Shown here piece after piece: positions 1 through 7,833 of a DNA stretch of 64,000 nt; within the stretch, counting starts at the first letter, position 1, and every line of letters starts with the position of its first letter. The stretch comes from Micromonospora echinaurantiaca (GTDB lineage: Bacteria > Actinomycetota > Actinomycetes > Mycobacteriales > Micromonosporaceae). The position numbers were made by a program, and so were the translations under genes. The stretch covers positions 5,447,001 through 5,511,000 of the forward strand of contig NZ_LT607750.1 of NCBI RefSeq assembly GCF_900090235.1, written 5' to 3'. The notes below the pieces were generated by a model. That model saw only the letters and a program-made list of their open reading frames with translations, was not told where the DNA came from and made no database searches.

Positions 1-209
1 TCCGCAAGGACGGCAGGACAGCCCGATTCACCGTCGACGGAGTAGCCCGCTACCCGAAGAACAAGTTCCCGTCCGCGCTGGTCTACGGCCACACCGGCAA
101 GGCGCAGCTCCGGTTGATCACCTGTGGTGGTGGCTACGACAAGGCGGCGAGGTCGTACAAGGACAACGTCGTGGTGTTCGCGAGCCTGGCTGCGGGGCGT
201 GTCGCGTGA
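1..209 (+). CDS. Class F-type sortase, C-terminal fragment (5' end outside window)
   Basis: The frame that is open from base 3 to the TGA at 207-209 encodes the last 68 residues of a protein. It carries LRLITCGGGYD (the active-site Cys in the TLxTC-like strand), followed by a spaced RSYKDNVVVFA segment typical of the C-terminal beta-strand of class E/F sortases, where the catalytic Arg lies. Such enzymes are membrane-anchored transpeptidases that cut a sorting signal and attach proteins to the cell wall. Only the tail is visible, so the signal anchor, catalytic His and true length cannot be judged. The small secreted protein downstream on the other strand has no visible sorting motif, so a substrate link is not supported. 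Confidence 0.8.
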   Translation, partial: RKDGRTARFTVDGVARYPKNKFPSALVYGHTGKAQLRLITCGGGYDKAARSYKDNVVVFASLAAGRVA

Positions 210-409
210 GGCGGTGAATGGCGGGCGGCTTCACGTGCGGGCGGCGACGGCCAGCTCCGAAGCCGGGAAACCGAGGTGCGTGGTCCCGGCACCGCTGCAC
301 CCGAGAAGGACGAGGCCAGCGGCCGCCACGGGGAGACCGTGACGGCCGCTGGCACTCCTGGTCGCCTCAGGCGGCCCAGCCCACCGGCCAGCCGACGCTG
401 TCGAGCAGA

Positions 410-721
410 TCAGTCCAGCTCCAGGTCCAGTTCCACGTCGTTGATGCAGACATTGACGATGTTGTTGTTTGGACCAAATTCCGTGCTGTTCTCCTGGTTG
501 ACGGACTGCTCAACGACGATGGCAATCTCGCTGTCCTCGATGAAGTTCCTCTCGAAGACGCTGACGGCGGCCGCTTCGTTGGACTGCTCGATGGTGCCGC
601 AGGTGTTGCTGTCCGACGCCTCGCCGTCGTAGGCCATCGCGGCTGTGGGCGTGCCGAGCAGCAGGGCGGCACCGCCCAGGGCGACCGCGCCGGCGAGCTT
701 GGCCAGGTACCTCTTCGACAT
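410..721 (-). CDS. Small secreted protein of unknown function (103 aa)
   Basis: The start chosen is the ATG at 719-721, because a strong ribosome binding site (GGGAGAGGAAAC) precedes it. A longer in-frame start at 760 would add 13 residues in front of the signal peptide. Residues 1-30 form a classic Sec signal peptide (MSKR, hydrophobic core, TAAMA cleavage site). The mature part of about 73 residues is acidic and rich in Asn, Gln, Val and Ile, with only two Cys (41 and 92) and a C-terminus of alternating acidic and hydrophobic residues (VELDLELD). It is lower in GC than its neighbours. I do not recognise the family: size and export resemble chaplins or rodlins, but no chaplin signature is present. 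It is a single gene between a sortase tail and the NAGGN operon. Confidence 0.7.
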   Translation of the reverse strand: MSKRYLAKLAGAVALGGAALLLGTPTAAMAYDGEASDSNTCGTIEQSNEAAAVSVFERNFIEDSEIAIVVEQSVNQENSTEFGPNNNIVNVCINDVELDLELD

Positions 722-1138
722 GTTTCCTCTCCCTTCCGGTCGGCTCGGTAGATGAGCCACGACAAACGTAAGGAGGATTCATGTCCGGTCGCGCCGGTTT
801 CCGGGTTTCTGCGGCAAACCGACCTACAGATGATAAGTGTAGTTTTTTCGGCTTTGGGGCGTCAGGCCCATCTGGTCAACTCGCGCGCCCTCTGAGCATC
901 TTGAGCTCGGGCGAGGCAGTCTGGCTGGCACCGCCGAAGCGTCGCCCCGACTGGGGGGTTTATCACAGCAGCGGGCGGCTGAGATCCGCCCAGGGTGACG
1001 GCCTACGACACGAACGGCCACCGTCGCCCCGCCCACGACCACGGTACGTGAGCGGGGGTGCGGATTGTAGCAACTCTTCACACGATCGTCATCGTCTCAA
1101 CAGGCGAATCGCAACATCCTCTGGCAGCATGGCCTCGC
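722..1138. other. Intergenic region between divergent genes; likely promoters
   Basis: About 417 bases with no convincing gene. It contains the most AT-rich stretch nearby (roughly 825-855, with a run of six T), plausibly promoter DNA for the minus-strand secreted protein. On the plus strand there is a textbook AAGGAGG six bases before an ATG at 781. The 125-residue frame that follows has no recognisable domain and runs into the amidotransferase start, so I do not call it. The operon promoter for the genes from 1139 probably lies in the last 150 bases, but no clear -35/-10 pair could be picked. Confidence 0.4.
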
Positions 1139-2923
1139 ATGTGCGGACTTGCGGGTGAGTTCCGCCGTGACGGTCTACGCGCCGATGTGGCGGCGGTGGA
1201 GCGCATGGCGGCCACGATGAGTGACCGAGGGCCCGACGACAGCGGCGTGTGGTCCCAGGGGGCGACGGCCCTGGGACACCGACGGCTGAAGATCATCGAC
1301 CTTTCCGCGGCGAGCGGTCAGCCACTGGTCGACCCGGACGCCGGGTTGACCGGCGTCTTCAACGGCTGCGTCTACAACTACCGGGAACTGCGGGCGGAGC
1401 TGACCGCCCGGGGCCACCGCTTCTTCTCCACCGGCGACAGCGAGGTCGTGGTCAAGGCGTACGCCGAGTGGGGCCTCGACTTCGTCGACCACCTGGTCGG
1501 CATGTTCGCCGTGGCGATCACCGAGCGGGACACCGGCCGGCTGGTGCTGGCCCGGGACCGGCTCGGCATCAAGCCGCTCTACCTGGCCGAGACGCCGGGC
1601 GTGGTGCGGTTCGCCAGCACCCTGCCGGCGCTGCTGGCCGGCGGCGGGGTCGACACCAGCCTCGACCCGGTCGCCCTCGCCCACTACCTGAGCTTCCACA
1701 GCATCGTGCCACCGCCGCGCACCATCCTGCGCGGGGTGACCAAGCTGCCCCCGGCCACCGTGCGGGTCTACGAGCCGGACGGCCGCACCCACGAGCGGGT
1801 CTACTGGGATCCCTCGTTCACCCGGGACACCGGCCGGGCCGGCTGGTCCGCGCAGGACTGGCAGGACGCCCTGCTGGAGTCGCTGACCACCGCCGTACGC
1901 CGACGGATGGTCGCCGACGTGCCGGTGGGCGTGCTGCTCTCCGGCGGCCTGGACTCCAGCCTGGTGGTGGCCCTCCTCGCCGAGCAGGGGCAGCGCGGGC
2001 TGGCCACCTTCTCCATCGGCTTCGACGCCGTCGGCGGCCGGGAGGGCGACGAGTTCGTCTACTCCGACCTGGTGGCGAAGACCTTCGACACCGACCACCA
2101 CCAGATCAGGGTCGCCGCCGGCGACCTGGTGCCGCCGCTGGAGGCCGCCGTGGCGGCCATGAGCGAGCCGATGGTCAGCCACGACTGCGTCGCGTTCTAC
2201 CTGCTCAGCGCGGAGGTCGCGAAGCACGTCAAGGTGGTCCAGTCCGGTCAGGGCGCGGACGAGATCCTCGGCGGCTACCACTGGTACCCGCCGCTGGCCG
2301 GCGTCGACCGGGAGCGGGCCCTCGACACGTACGCCAGCGCGTTCTTCGACCGGGACGCGCCCGGACTGGCCCGGGTGCTCAACCCGGCGTGGCTGGCCGA
2401 CGGCGACCCGGCCCGGGAGTTCGTGGCCGCGCACCTGGCCCGGCCCGGCGCGCAGACCGCCGTCGACGCCGGCCTGCGGATCGACACCCAGGTGATGCTG
2501 GTCGACGACCCGGTGAAGCGGGTGGACAACATGACCATGGCGCACGGCCTGGAGGCCCGGGTGCCGTTCCTCGACCACGAGTTCGTCGAACTCGCCGCCG
2601 GTTGCCCGCCCGAGCTGAAGCTGGCCCAGGGCGGCAAGGGCGTGCTCAAGGAGATCGGCCGTCGGGTGCTGCCGCACGAGGTCATCGACCGGCCCAAGGG
2701 CTACTTCCCGGTACCCGGCCTGACTCACCTGGAGGGGAAGCTGCTCGGCCGGGTCCGGGACGCGCTCACCGCCCCCGCCGCCCGCCGCCGTGACCTGTTC
2801 CGCGCCGACTACGTCGACGCGCTGCTCGCCGACCCGAACGCCGAACTGACCCCGCTGAACGGAAACAAGCTGTGGCAACTCGGACTCCTGGAAATGTGGC
2901 TCCAGAGCCACGGAATCGACTGA
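1139..2923 (+). CDS. N-acetylglutaminylglutamine amidotransferase (AsnB-like)
   Basis: Glutamine-dependent amidotransferase (594 aa) that converts N-acetylglutaminylglutamine to its amide, NAGGN, a dipeptide osmolyte. The start is the ATG at 1139, because Cys must be residue 2: MCGLAGEF gives the class II glutaminase nucleophile. The glutaminase domain covers about 1-210, with RGPDDSG (30-36) and NGCVYNYREL. The asparagine-synthetase domain follows, with the pyrophosphate loop SGGLDSS at 268-274 and GQGADEILGGY further on. The length matches the dedicated NAGGN amidotransferase family (TIGR03104) more than ordinary AsnB. It is followed after 2 bases by the GNAT/ATP-grasp partner and then the M42 peptidase, the fixed trio of this pathway, so the context makes the assignment firm. 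Control by osmotic stress is inferred from the family only. Confidence 0.93.
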   Translation: MCGLAGEFRRDGLRADVAAVERMAATMSDRGPDDSGVWSQGATALGHRRLKIIDLSAASGQPLVDPDAGLTGVFNGCVYNYRELRAELTARGHRFFSTGDSEVVVKAYAEWGLDFVDHLVGMFAVAITERDTGRLVLARDRLGIKPLYLAETPGVVRFASTLPALLAGGGVDTSLDPVALAHYLSFHSIVPPPRTILRGVTKLPPATVRVYEPDGRTHERVYWDPSFTRDTGRAGWSAQDWQDALLESLTTAVRRRMVADVPVGVLLSGGLDSSLVVALLAEQGQRGLATFSIGFDAVGGREGDEFVYSDLVAKTFDTDHHQIRVAAGDLVPPLEAAVAAMSEPMVSHDCVAFYLLSAEVAKHVKVVQSGQGADEILGGYHWYPPLAGVDRERALDTYASAFFDRDAPGLARVLNPAWLADGDPAREFVAAHLARPGAQTAVDAGLRIDTQVMLVDDPVKRVDNMTMAHGLEARVPFLDHEFVELAAGCPPELKLAQGGKGVLKEIGRRVLPHEVIDRPKGYFPVPGLTHLEGKLLGRVRDALTAPAARRRDLFRADYVDALLADPNAELTPLNGNKLWQLGLLEMWLQSHGID

Positions 2924-2925
2924 CC

Positions 2926-4746
2926 GTGACCGACACCATCGCGACCGGGATGGCGCGGCTCGACCGGGCCCGCGGCGACGTCCGGCGGTACGAGCGGGTC
3001 GGTCCGGGCGGCGACCCGGTGGCGCCAGGCGGCGACGAGCGGCCGGCCGACGACGCGGGCGTGGTGCTGGACTGCGGCTGGGGCCGCCTGGTCTTCGGGC
3101 AGACCTTCGCCGACCAGGCGGAGGTCGCCGACGTGCTGCGCTCCGAGGCGGCCGGCTCCCGGGACATCTGCATCTACCTGCGGGACCCGCACGTGCTGGT
3201 CTCCCGGCTGCCGGACGAGCTCTTCATCGACCCGTCGCTGACCTACCGGCTGTCGCTCGGCGCGAACCGGCGGGCCGCCGCCGACCCGCCGGTCGACCTG
3301 CCCGGGGTACGCGTCCGGCCGCTGCGCGACGCCGCCGACGCGGACGCGGTCAACCGGATCTACGCGGCCAACGGGATGGTCACCGCACCGGTCGACGTGC
3401 TGGTCGCCAACGCCCGCACCGACCGCTTCCTGCACCTGGTGGCCGAGGCGGCCGACGGCGCGATCGTCGGCACCGTCACCGGCGTGGACCACGTCGCGGT
3501 CTTCGCCGACCCGGAGCGCGGCGCCAGCCTGTGGTGCCTCACCGTCGACTTCAACCGGGCCCCGCCCGGCACCGGGCAGGCGCTGATCACCGAGCTGGCG
3601 TCCCGGTTGGTCGACCGCGGCCGGGCGTACGTGGACCTGTCGGTGCTGGCCGAGAACGAGGGGGCGATCCGGCTCTACGAGCGGCTCGGCTTCCACCGGA
3701 CCGCCACGCTCTGCGTGAAGCGGAAGAACCCGATCAACGAGCGGCTCTTCCTGCCCGCCCTGCCCGAGGGCTACGACCGGCTCAACCCGTACGCCCGGAT
3801 CGTCGCGGACGAGGCGATGCGGCGGGGCATCCGGGTGGAGGTGACCGACCCGGCCTGGGGCGAGCTGCGGCTGACCAGCGGAGGCCGGACCATCCTCACC
3901 CGGGAGTCGCTGTCGGAGCTGACCTCGGCGGTGGCGCTGAGCCGCTGCGACGACAAGCGGGTGACCCGGCGGATCCTCGCCGAGGCCGGCCTGTCGGTGC
4001 CGCGCGGCCGGACCGCCACCGGCGACGCCGGCGACACCGCCTTCCTGGCCGAGGTCGGCCGGGTGGTGGTCAAGCCGGCCCGCGGCGAGCAGGGCAACGG
4101 CATCACCGTCGGGGTGGCCAGCCCGGAGGCGCTGGCCACCGCGGTCGAGCTGGCCGCCCGGTTCTGCCCGGACGTGCTGATCGAACAGCTGTGCGCCGGC
4201 GAGGACCTGCGGGTGATCGTGATCGACCACGAGGTGGTGGCCGCGGCGGTGCGCCGGCCGGCCGCGGTCACCGGGGACGGCGTGCACGACATCGCCGAGC
4301 TGATCGAGCGGCAGAGCCGCCGCCGGGCGGCCGCCACCGGCGGCGAGTCCCGGATCCCGGTGGACGACCTGACCCTGGACGTGCTGGCCGAGGCCGGCTA
4401 CGGCCTGCACGACGTCCTGCCCGAGGGGGAGGTGCTGGTGGTGCGCCGGACCGCCAACCTGCACACCGGCGGCACCATCCACGACGTCACCGGCGAGCTG
4501 CACCCGGAGATCGCCGAGGCGTGCGTGGCCGCGAGCCGGGCACTGGACATCCCGGTCACCGGGCTGGACCTGCTGGTCGGCTCCCCCGACCGGCCCGAGC
4601 ACGTCTTCATCGAGGCGAACGAGCGGCCCGGCCTGGCCAACCACGAGCCGCAACCGACCGCCGAGCGCTTCGTGGACCTGCTCTTCCCCGGCACCCGGGC
4701 CCCGCAGCGGCTCTGGTCGCCGGCCGGCCCGGGAGGTGCCACGTGA
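2926..4746 (+). CDS. ngg: N-acetylglutaminylglutamine synthetase (GNAT + ATP-grasp fusion)
   Basis: Bifunctional enzyme (606 aa) expected to acetylate glutamine and ligate a second glutamine, making N-acetylglutaminylglutamine for the downstream amidation. An N-terminal segment (about 1-120) precedes a GNAT acetyltransferase domain (about 127-263, with NEGAIRLYERLGF at its end) and an ATP-grasp ligase domain (about 335-600, with VVKPARGEQGNG around 382-392 and the metal-binding FIEANERPG near the end). This is the architecture of TIGR03103. The GTG at 2926 is chosen as start, 2 bases after the amidotransferase stop; an ATG at 2950 is possible. The stop overlaps the GTG of a 27-codon repeat mini-ORF (GTGA at 4743-4746) that links it to the peptidase gene. 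Confidence 0.92.
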   Translation: MTDTIATGMARLDRARGDVRRYERVGPGGDPVAPGGDERPADDAGVVLDCGWGRLVFGQTFADQAEVADVLRSEAAGSRDICIYLRDPHVLVSRLPDELFIDPSLTYRLSLGANRRAAADPPVDLPGVRVRPLRDAADADAVNRIYAANGMVTAPVDVLVANARTDRFLHLVAEAADGAIVGTVTGVDHVAVFADPERGASLWCLTVDFNRAPPGTGQALITELASRLVDRGRAYVDLSVLAENEGAIRLYERLGFHRTATLCVKRKNPINERLFLPALPEGYDRLNPYARIVADEAMRRGIRVEVTDPAWGELRLTSGGRTILTRESLSELTSAVALSRCDDKRVTRRILAEAGLSVPRGRTATGDAGDTAFLAEVGRVVVKPARGEQGNGITVGVASPEALATAVELAARFCPDVLIEQLCAGEDLRVIVIDHEVVAAAVRRPAAVTGDGVHDIAELIERQSRRRAAATGGESRIPVDDLTLDVLAEAGYGLHDVLPEGEVLVVRRTANLHTGGTIHDVTGELHPEIAEACVAASRALDIPVTGLDLLVGSPDRPEHVFIEANERPGLANHEPQPTAERFVDLLFPGTRAPQRLWSPAGPGGAT

Positions 4747-4826
4747 GCGAGCGGAGCGAGCGAATCAGCAGGCTCAGCGCGCAGGTGCCTCATGACGGCA
4801 CGCAGCGAAGCGGAGTGCCGGCATGA
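4743..4826 (+). repeat. 80-bp stop/start-coupled repeat unit (family 1), mini-ORF of 27 codons
   Basis: This unit fills the whole gap between the NAGGN synthetase and the M42 peptidase. It reads GTG AGC GAG CGG ... CCG GCA TGA and would encode a 27-residue peptide beginning MSERSERIS and ending TQRSGVPA. Its GTG overlaps the synthetase stop as GTGA, and its own stop overlaps the peptidase start as ATGA, 80 bases later. A stem with one mismatch (arms 4790-4801 and 4815-4826) ends on the peptidase start codon. Three close relatives sit at 11875-12108. It looks like an inserted mobile repeat that keeps translational coupling intact; whether the peptide is made or matters is unknown. Confidence 0.9.
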
Positions 4827-6046
4827 GCCCGCGACCGCTGGCGATCGACCTCGACTACCTGCGCCAGGTGCTGGTGGAGCTGCTGGAGATCCCCAGCCCG
4901 TCGGGGCGTACCGACCACGTGCAGCAGTACGTCGGCGAGCGGCTCTCCGCGCTCGGCATCGGCTCCACGCTGACCCGGCGCGGGGCGTTGAGCGCCTGCC
5001 TGCCCGGGCCCCGCGCCACCGGCGCCGACCGGGCGATCGTGGTGCACACCGACACCATCGGCGGGATGGTGAAGCGGCTCAAGGAGAACGGCCGGCTGGA
5101 GCTGAAGCCGATCGGCACGCACAGCGCCCGGTTCGCCGAGGGCGCCCACGTGCGGATCTTCACCGACGACCTGGACCGGGTGATCACCGGCCAGGTGCTC
5201 CCGCTCAAGGCCAGCGGGCACCGCTACAACGAGGGGGTGGACTCCCAGGGCATCGGCTGGGAGCAGGTCGAGGTACGGGTCGACGAGCCGGCCGAGGACA
5301 TCGCCGGGCTGCGGGCGCTCGGCATCGACGCGGGCGACTTCGTGGCGTTCCTGCCCAACCCGACGGTCACCCCTCACGGGTACGTCAAGTCCCGGCACCT
5401 CGACGACAAGGCCGGCGTGGCGGCGGTGCTGACCGCGTTCAAGGCGCTGGTCGACGCCGGCGTCCGCCCGGCGGTCACCGCACACCTGCTGGTCACCGTG
5501 ACCGAGGAGATCGGGCACGGCGCCTCGCACGGCCTGGATCCGGACGTGGCGGAGATCGTCTCGGTGGACGCGGCGGTGGTCGCCCCCGGCCAGCAGTCCC
5601 GCGAGGACGCGGCCACGCTGGCCATGGGCGACGGGGTCGGGCCGTTCGACTACCACCTGACCCGCAACCTCGCCTCGATCGCCGCCGAACACGGGGTACG
5701 GCTGGTCCGGGACGTCTTCGACTACTACCGCTCGGACGTGGCGGCGGCGGTGGAGGCCGGGGCGCACGCCCGGGTGGCGCTGCTCGGCTTCGGCGTCGAC
5801 GCCACCCACGGGCACGAACGCACCCACCTCGACGGGCTGCGCCACCTGACCCAGTTGCTCTGCCTCTACCTGCAGAGCGACCTGGTCTTCCCGGAGTGGG
5901 ACGCCGAACCGGAGGGCGACCTGGCCGACTTTCCGTCGCTGGCGGTGCAGCCGGCCGGCGGGGAGGGGCCCCGTGAGGGACCGATCGGCATCGCCGACGC
6001 CGCCGGGGCCGCCGGGGCCGACCCGCATTCCCGTTCGGCGGTGTGA
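4823..6046 (+). CDS. Osmoprotectant NAGGN system M42-family peptidase
   Basis: Metallo-aminopeptidase-like hydrolase (407 aa) of the M42 clan, third member of the NAGGN trio (TIGR03106 type). Visible metal-site elements are VVHTDTIGG (His75, Asp77), RHLDDKAGVAA (about 200), TEEIGHG (Glu pair) and a C-terminal ATHGHERTH. Family knowledge suggests a role in turnover or processing of the dipeptide, but the exact substrate is not shown by the sequence. The ATG at 4823 overlaps the stop of the repeat mini-ORF (ATGA), so the gene is predicted to be read by re-initiation in the same transcript as the two biosynthetic genes. Confidence 0.88.
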   Translation: MSPRPLAIDLDYLRQVLVELLEIPSPSGRTDHVQQYVGERLSALGIGSTLTRRGALSACLPGPRATGADRAIVVHTDTIGGMVKRLKENGRLELKPIGTHSARFAEGAHVRIFTDDLDRVITGQVLPLKASGHRYNEGVDSQGIGWEQVEVRVDEPAEDIAGLRALGIDAGDFVAFLPNPTVTPHGYVKSRHLDDKAGVAAVLTAFKALVDAGVRPAVTAHLLVTVTEEIGHGASHGLDPDVAEIVSVDAAVVAPGQQSREDAATLAMGDGVGPFDYHLTRNLASIAAEHGVRLVRDVFDYYRSDVAAAVEAGAHARVALLGFGVDATHGHERTHLDGLRHLTQLLCLYLQSDLVFPEWDAEPEGDLADFPSLAVQPAGGEGPREGPIGIADAAGAAGADPHSRSAV

Positions 6047-6056
6047 TCGAAATCCG

Positions 6057-6085
6057 TTGCCGGGGGCACCGGCACTGGATAGCGT
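6057..6085 (+). promoter_or_regulatory. Promoter of the RNase Z leader (-35 TTGCCG, -10 TAGCGT)
   Basis: TTGCCG at 6057-6062 and TAGCGT at 6080-6085 are separated by 17 bases, the standard spacing for the main sigma factor. Transcription would begin near 6091, only a few bases before the extreme Shine-Dalgarno sequence at 6098-6110. No other pair of similar quality precedes the RNase Z gene. Confidence 0.6.
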
Positions 6086-6090
6086 GGCCG

Positions 6091-6342
6091 TACACGGGAA
6101 AGGAGGTGGTCCAGACTTGTATAGCAATCGGACTCGTGAGGTGGCTGTCCGCTAGCCGCTGTCCTCGACAGTAATCCCGTCCGCCGCGAGGCGGGCACAG
6201 GCACCATCGTCGAGACCGTGTGGCAGCGGTGCGGCGAATCCACGACAGCCACCCGACCCCCGGGGTACCGGCCCAGTCCAGCCGGTCCGCGCGAGCGCGG
6301 AAGCCCCGGGGGTCGCTTCATGTTCCGGGAGGGCCCGTGTCG
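6091..6342 (+). promoter_or_regulatory. Structured 5' leader with very strong SD and a short leader ORF
   Basis: The leader starts with AAAGGAGGTGGTCC (6098-6112), almost the full complement of the 16S rRNA 3' end. About ten bases after its core lies TTG at 6117, opening a 12-codon frame (M-YSNRTREVAVR) that stops at TAG 6153-6155; a GTG at 6106 opens another 22-codon frame. Next come two compact hairpins (CTGTC/GACAG at 6159-6171 and CCGCC/GGCGG at 6181-6194) and a long-range 11-bp stem, GACCCCCGGGG 6255-6265 with CCCCGGGGGTC 6304-6314, ending just before the RNase Z ribosome binding site (6327-6333). This layout resembles a peptide-coupled attenuator, but no ligand or known riboswitch class was recognised. 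Confidence 0.45.
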
Positions 6343-7266
6343 ATGCGCGAGCTGGTGGTGCTGGGTACGGCCAGCCAGGCGCCGACCCGGCAGCGCAACC
6401 ACAACGGCTACGTGCTGCGCTGGGACGACGAGGTGATCCTCTTCGACCCGGGCGAGGGCAGCCAGCGGCAGATGCTCCACACCGGGGTGACCGCCACCGA
6501 CCTGACCCGGGTCTGCGTCACCCACTTCCACGGCGACCACTGCCTGGGCCTGCCCGGCACCATCCAGCGGCTCTCCCTGGACCGGGTGCCGCGCCCGGTG
6601 GCGATGCACTTCCCGGCCGGCGGCGCCGAGTACTTCGCCCGGCTGCGGCACGCGTCCAGCTTCTACGAGACGGCCGAGCTGCGGGTCGAGCCGATCGAGG
6701 CCGACGGGCAGCGGATCGCGCTGCGCAGCGGCACGCTGGAGGCCCGCCGGCTGCGGCACCCCATCGAGACGTACGGCTACCGGCTGGTCGAGCCGGACGG
6801 CTGCCGGATGCTGCCGGAGAAGCTGGCCGCGTACGGCGTCACCGGGCCGGCGGTCGGCGAGCTGATCCGGCTCGGCCACCTCGACCTCGACGGACGCCGG
6901 GTCACCCGGGACGAGGTGAGCGTGCCCCGGCCCGGGCAGCGGTTCGCCTTCGTGATGGACACCGGCCTCTGCGACGGGGTGTACGCCCTCGCCGAGCACG
7001 CCGACCTGCTGGTCATCGAGTCGACCTTCCTGGAGTCGGAGGCCGCGCTCGCCGCCGAGGTCGGCCACCTGACAGCGGCCCAGGCCGCGCGGGTGGCGGC
7101 CGAGTCGGGGGTACGCCGGCTCGTGCTCACCCACTTCTCCCAGCGGTACGCCGACGCGAGCCGGTTCGCCGACGAGGCGCGCGAGCACTTCGACGGGGAG
7201 CTGGTGATCGCCGAGGACCTGCTCACCGTGCAGGTGCCGGCACGGCGGGTAGCCTCGGCCGGGTGA
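6343..7266 (+). CDS. rnz: Ribonuclease Z
   Basis: tRNA 3' endonuclease of the metallo-beta-lactamase fold (307 aa, the usual length of the short form) that trims tRNA precursors lacking an encoded CCA. The zinc site HFHGDH is at residues 61-66, with supporting FVMDTG (about 205) and [10 protein letters not shown] near the C-terminus. The ATG at 6343 is preferred over the in-frame GTG at 6337, because GGGAGGG at 6327-6333 is spaced correctly only for the ATG. The tRNA-Leu at 17033 in this window lacks an encoded CCA, so the organism needs such an enzyme. The stop overlaps the start of the next gene as GTGA. Confidence 0.92.
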   Translation: MRELVVLGTASQAPTRQRNHNGYVLRWDDEVILFDPGEGSQRQMLHTGVTATDLTRVCVTHFHGDHCLGLPGTIQRLSLDRVPRPVAMHFPAGGAEYFARLRHASSFYETAELRVEPIEADGQRIALRSGTLEARRLRHPIETYGYRLVEPDGCRMLPEKLAAYGVTGPAVGELIRLGHLDLDGRRVTRDEVSVPRPGQRFAFVMDTGLCDGVYALAEHADLLVIESTFLESEAALAAEVGHLTAAQAARVAAESGVRRLVLTHFSQRYADASRFADEAREHFDGELVIAEDLLTVQVPARRVASAG

Positions 7267-7772
7267 GCGTCACCCTCCGCCGGGCCACCCGGGACGACCT
7301 GCTCGCGGTCGGCGCCCTCCACCAACGCTCCCGCGTCGCCGCGTACTCGTCCTTCCTGCCCCCGGCGTCGCTGGCCGAGCCGACGCCCGAGGCGATGGGC
7401 AGCTACTGGGTCGAGCGGTGGACCTGGGAACGCGACGACCACCTGATGACCGTCGCCGAGCGCGATGGAACGCTGGTCGGCTTCAGCTACGTGGGCCCGG
7501 ACGACGAGGGTGACCCGGAGACCGGGCTGCTCCACGCCATCCACCTGGCGCCGGCCGAACGGGGCCGCGGGGTGGGCCGGGAGCTGATGGTCGACGCGCT
7601 GACCACCATGCGGGAGCGCGGCTGGCGACGCGCGGCGCTCTGGGTGCTCGCGGGGAACAGCCACGCCCGGCGCTTCTACGAGCGGGGCGGGTGGGCGCCC
7701 ACCGGGCAGGAGCGGGAGGACCTGATCGGCTCGGCGGTCACCATCCAGCTGCGCTACGCCCGCCCGTTGTGA
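7263..7772 (+). CDS. GNAT-family N-acetyltransferase
   Basis: A 169-residue single-domain acetyltransferase. The acetyl-CoA pyrophosphate loop (Q/RxxGxG/A) is visible as [14 protein letters not shown] in the middle, followed by the helix and the C-terminal [13 protein letters not shown] motif. The substrate cannot be predicted. The GTG start overlaps the RNase Z stop (GTGA), so the two are probably co-translated. Confidence 0.88.
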   Translation: MSVTLRRATRDDLLAVGALHQRSRVAAYSSFLPPASLAEPTPEAMGSYWVERWTWERDDHLMTVAERDGTLVGFSYVGPDDEGDPETGLLHAIHLAPAERGRGVGRELMVDALTTMRERGWRRAALWVLAGNSHARRFYERGGWAPTGQEREDLIGSAVTIQLRYARPL

Positions 7773-7833
7773 CCGCCCGTTCGCTCTGAGCTGATCGGGG
7801 CATGCCCGTCGATGCCGCCGCGTTGCCGGGGTC

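Noticed and set aside
781..1158. 125-codon frame with a textbook AAGGAGG ribosome binding site
   Set aside because: The translation has no family features and runs past the amidotransferase start. The site is noted in the intergenic entry but a gene is not supported.
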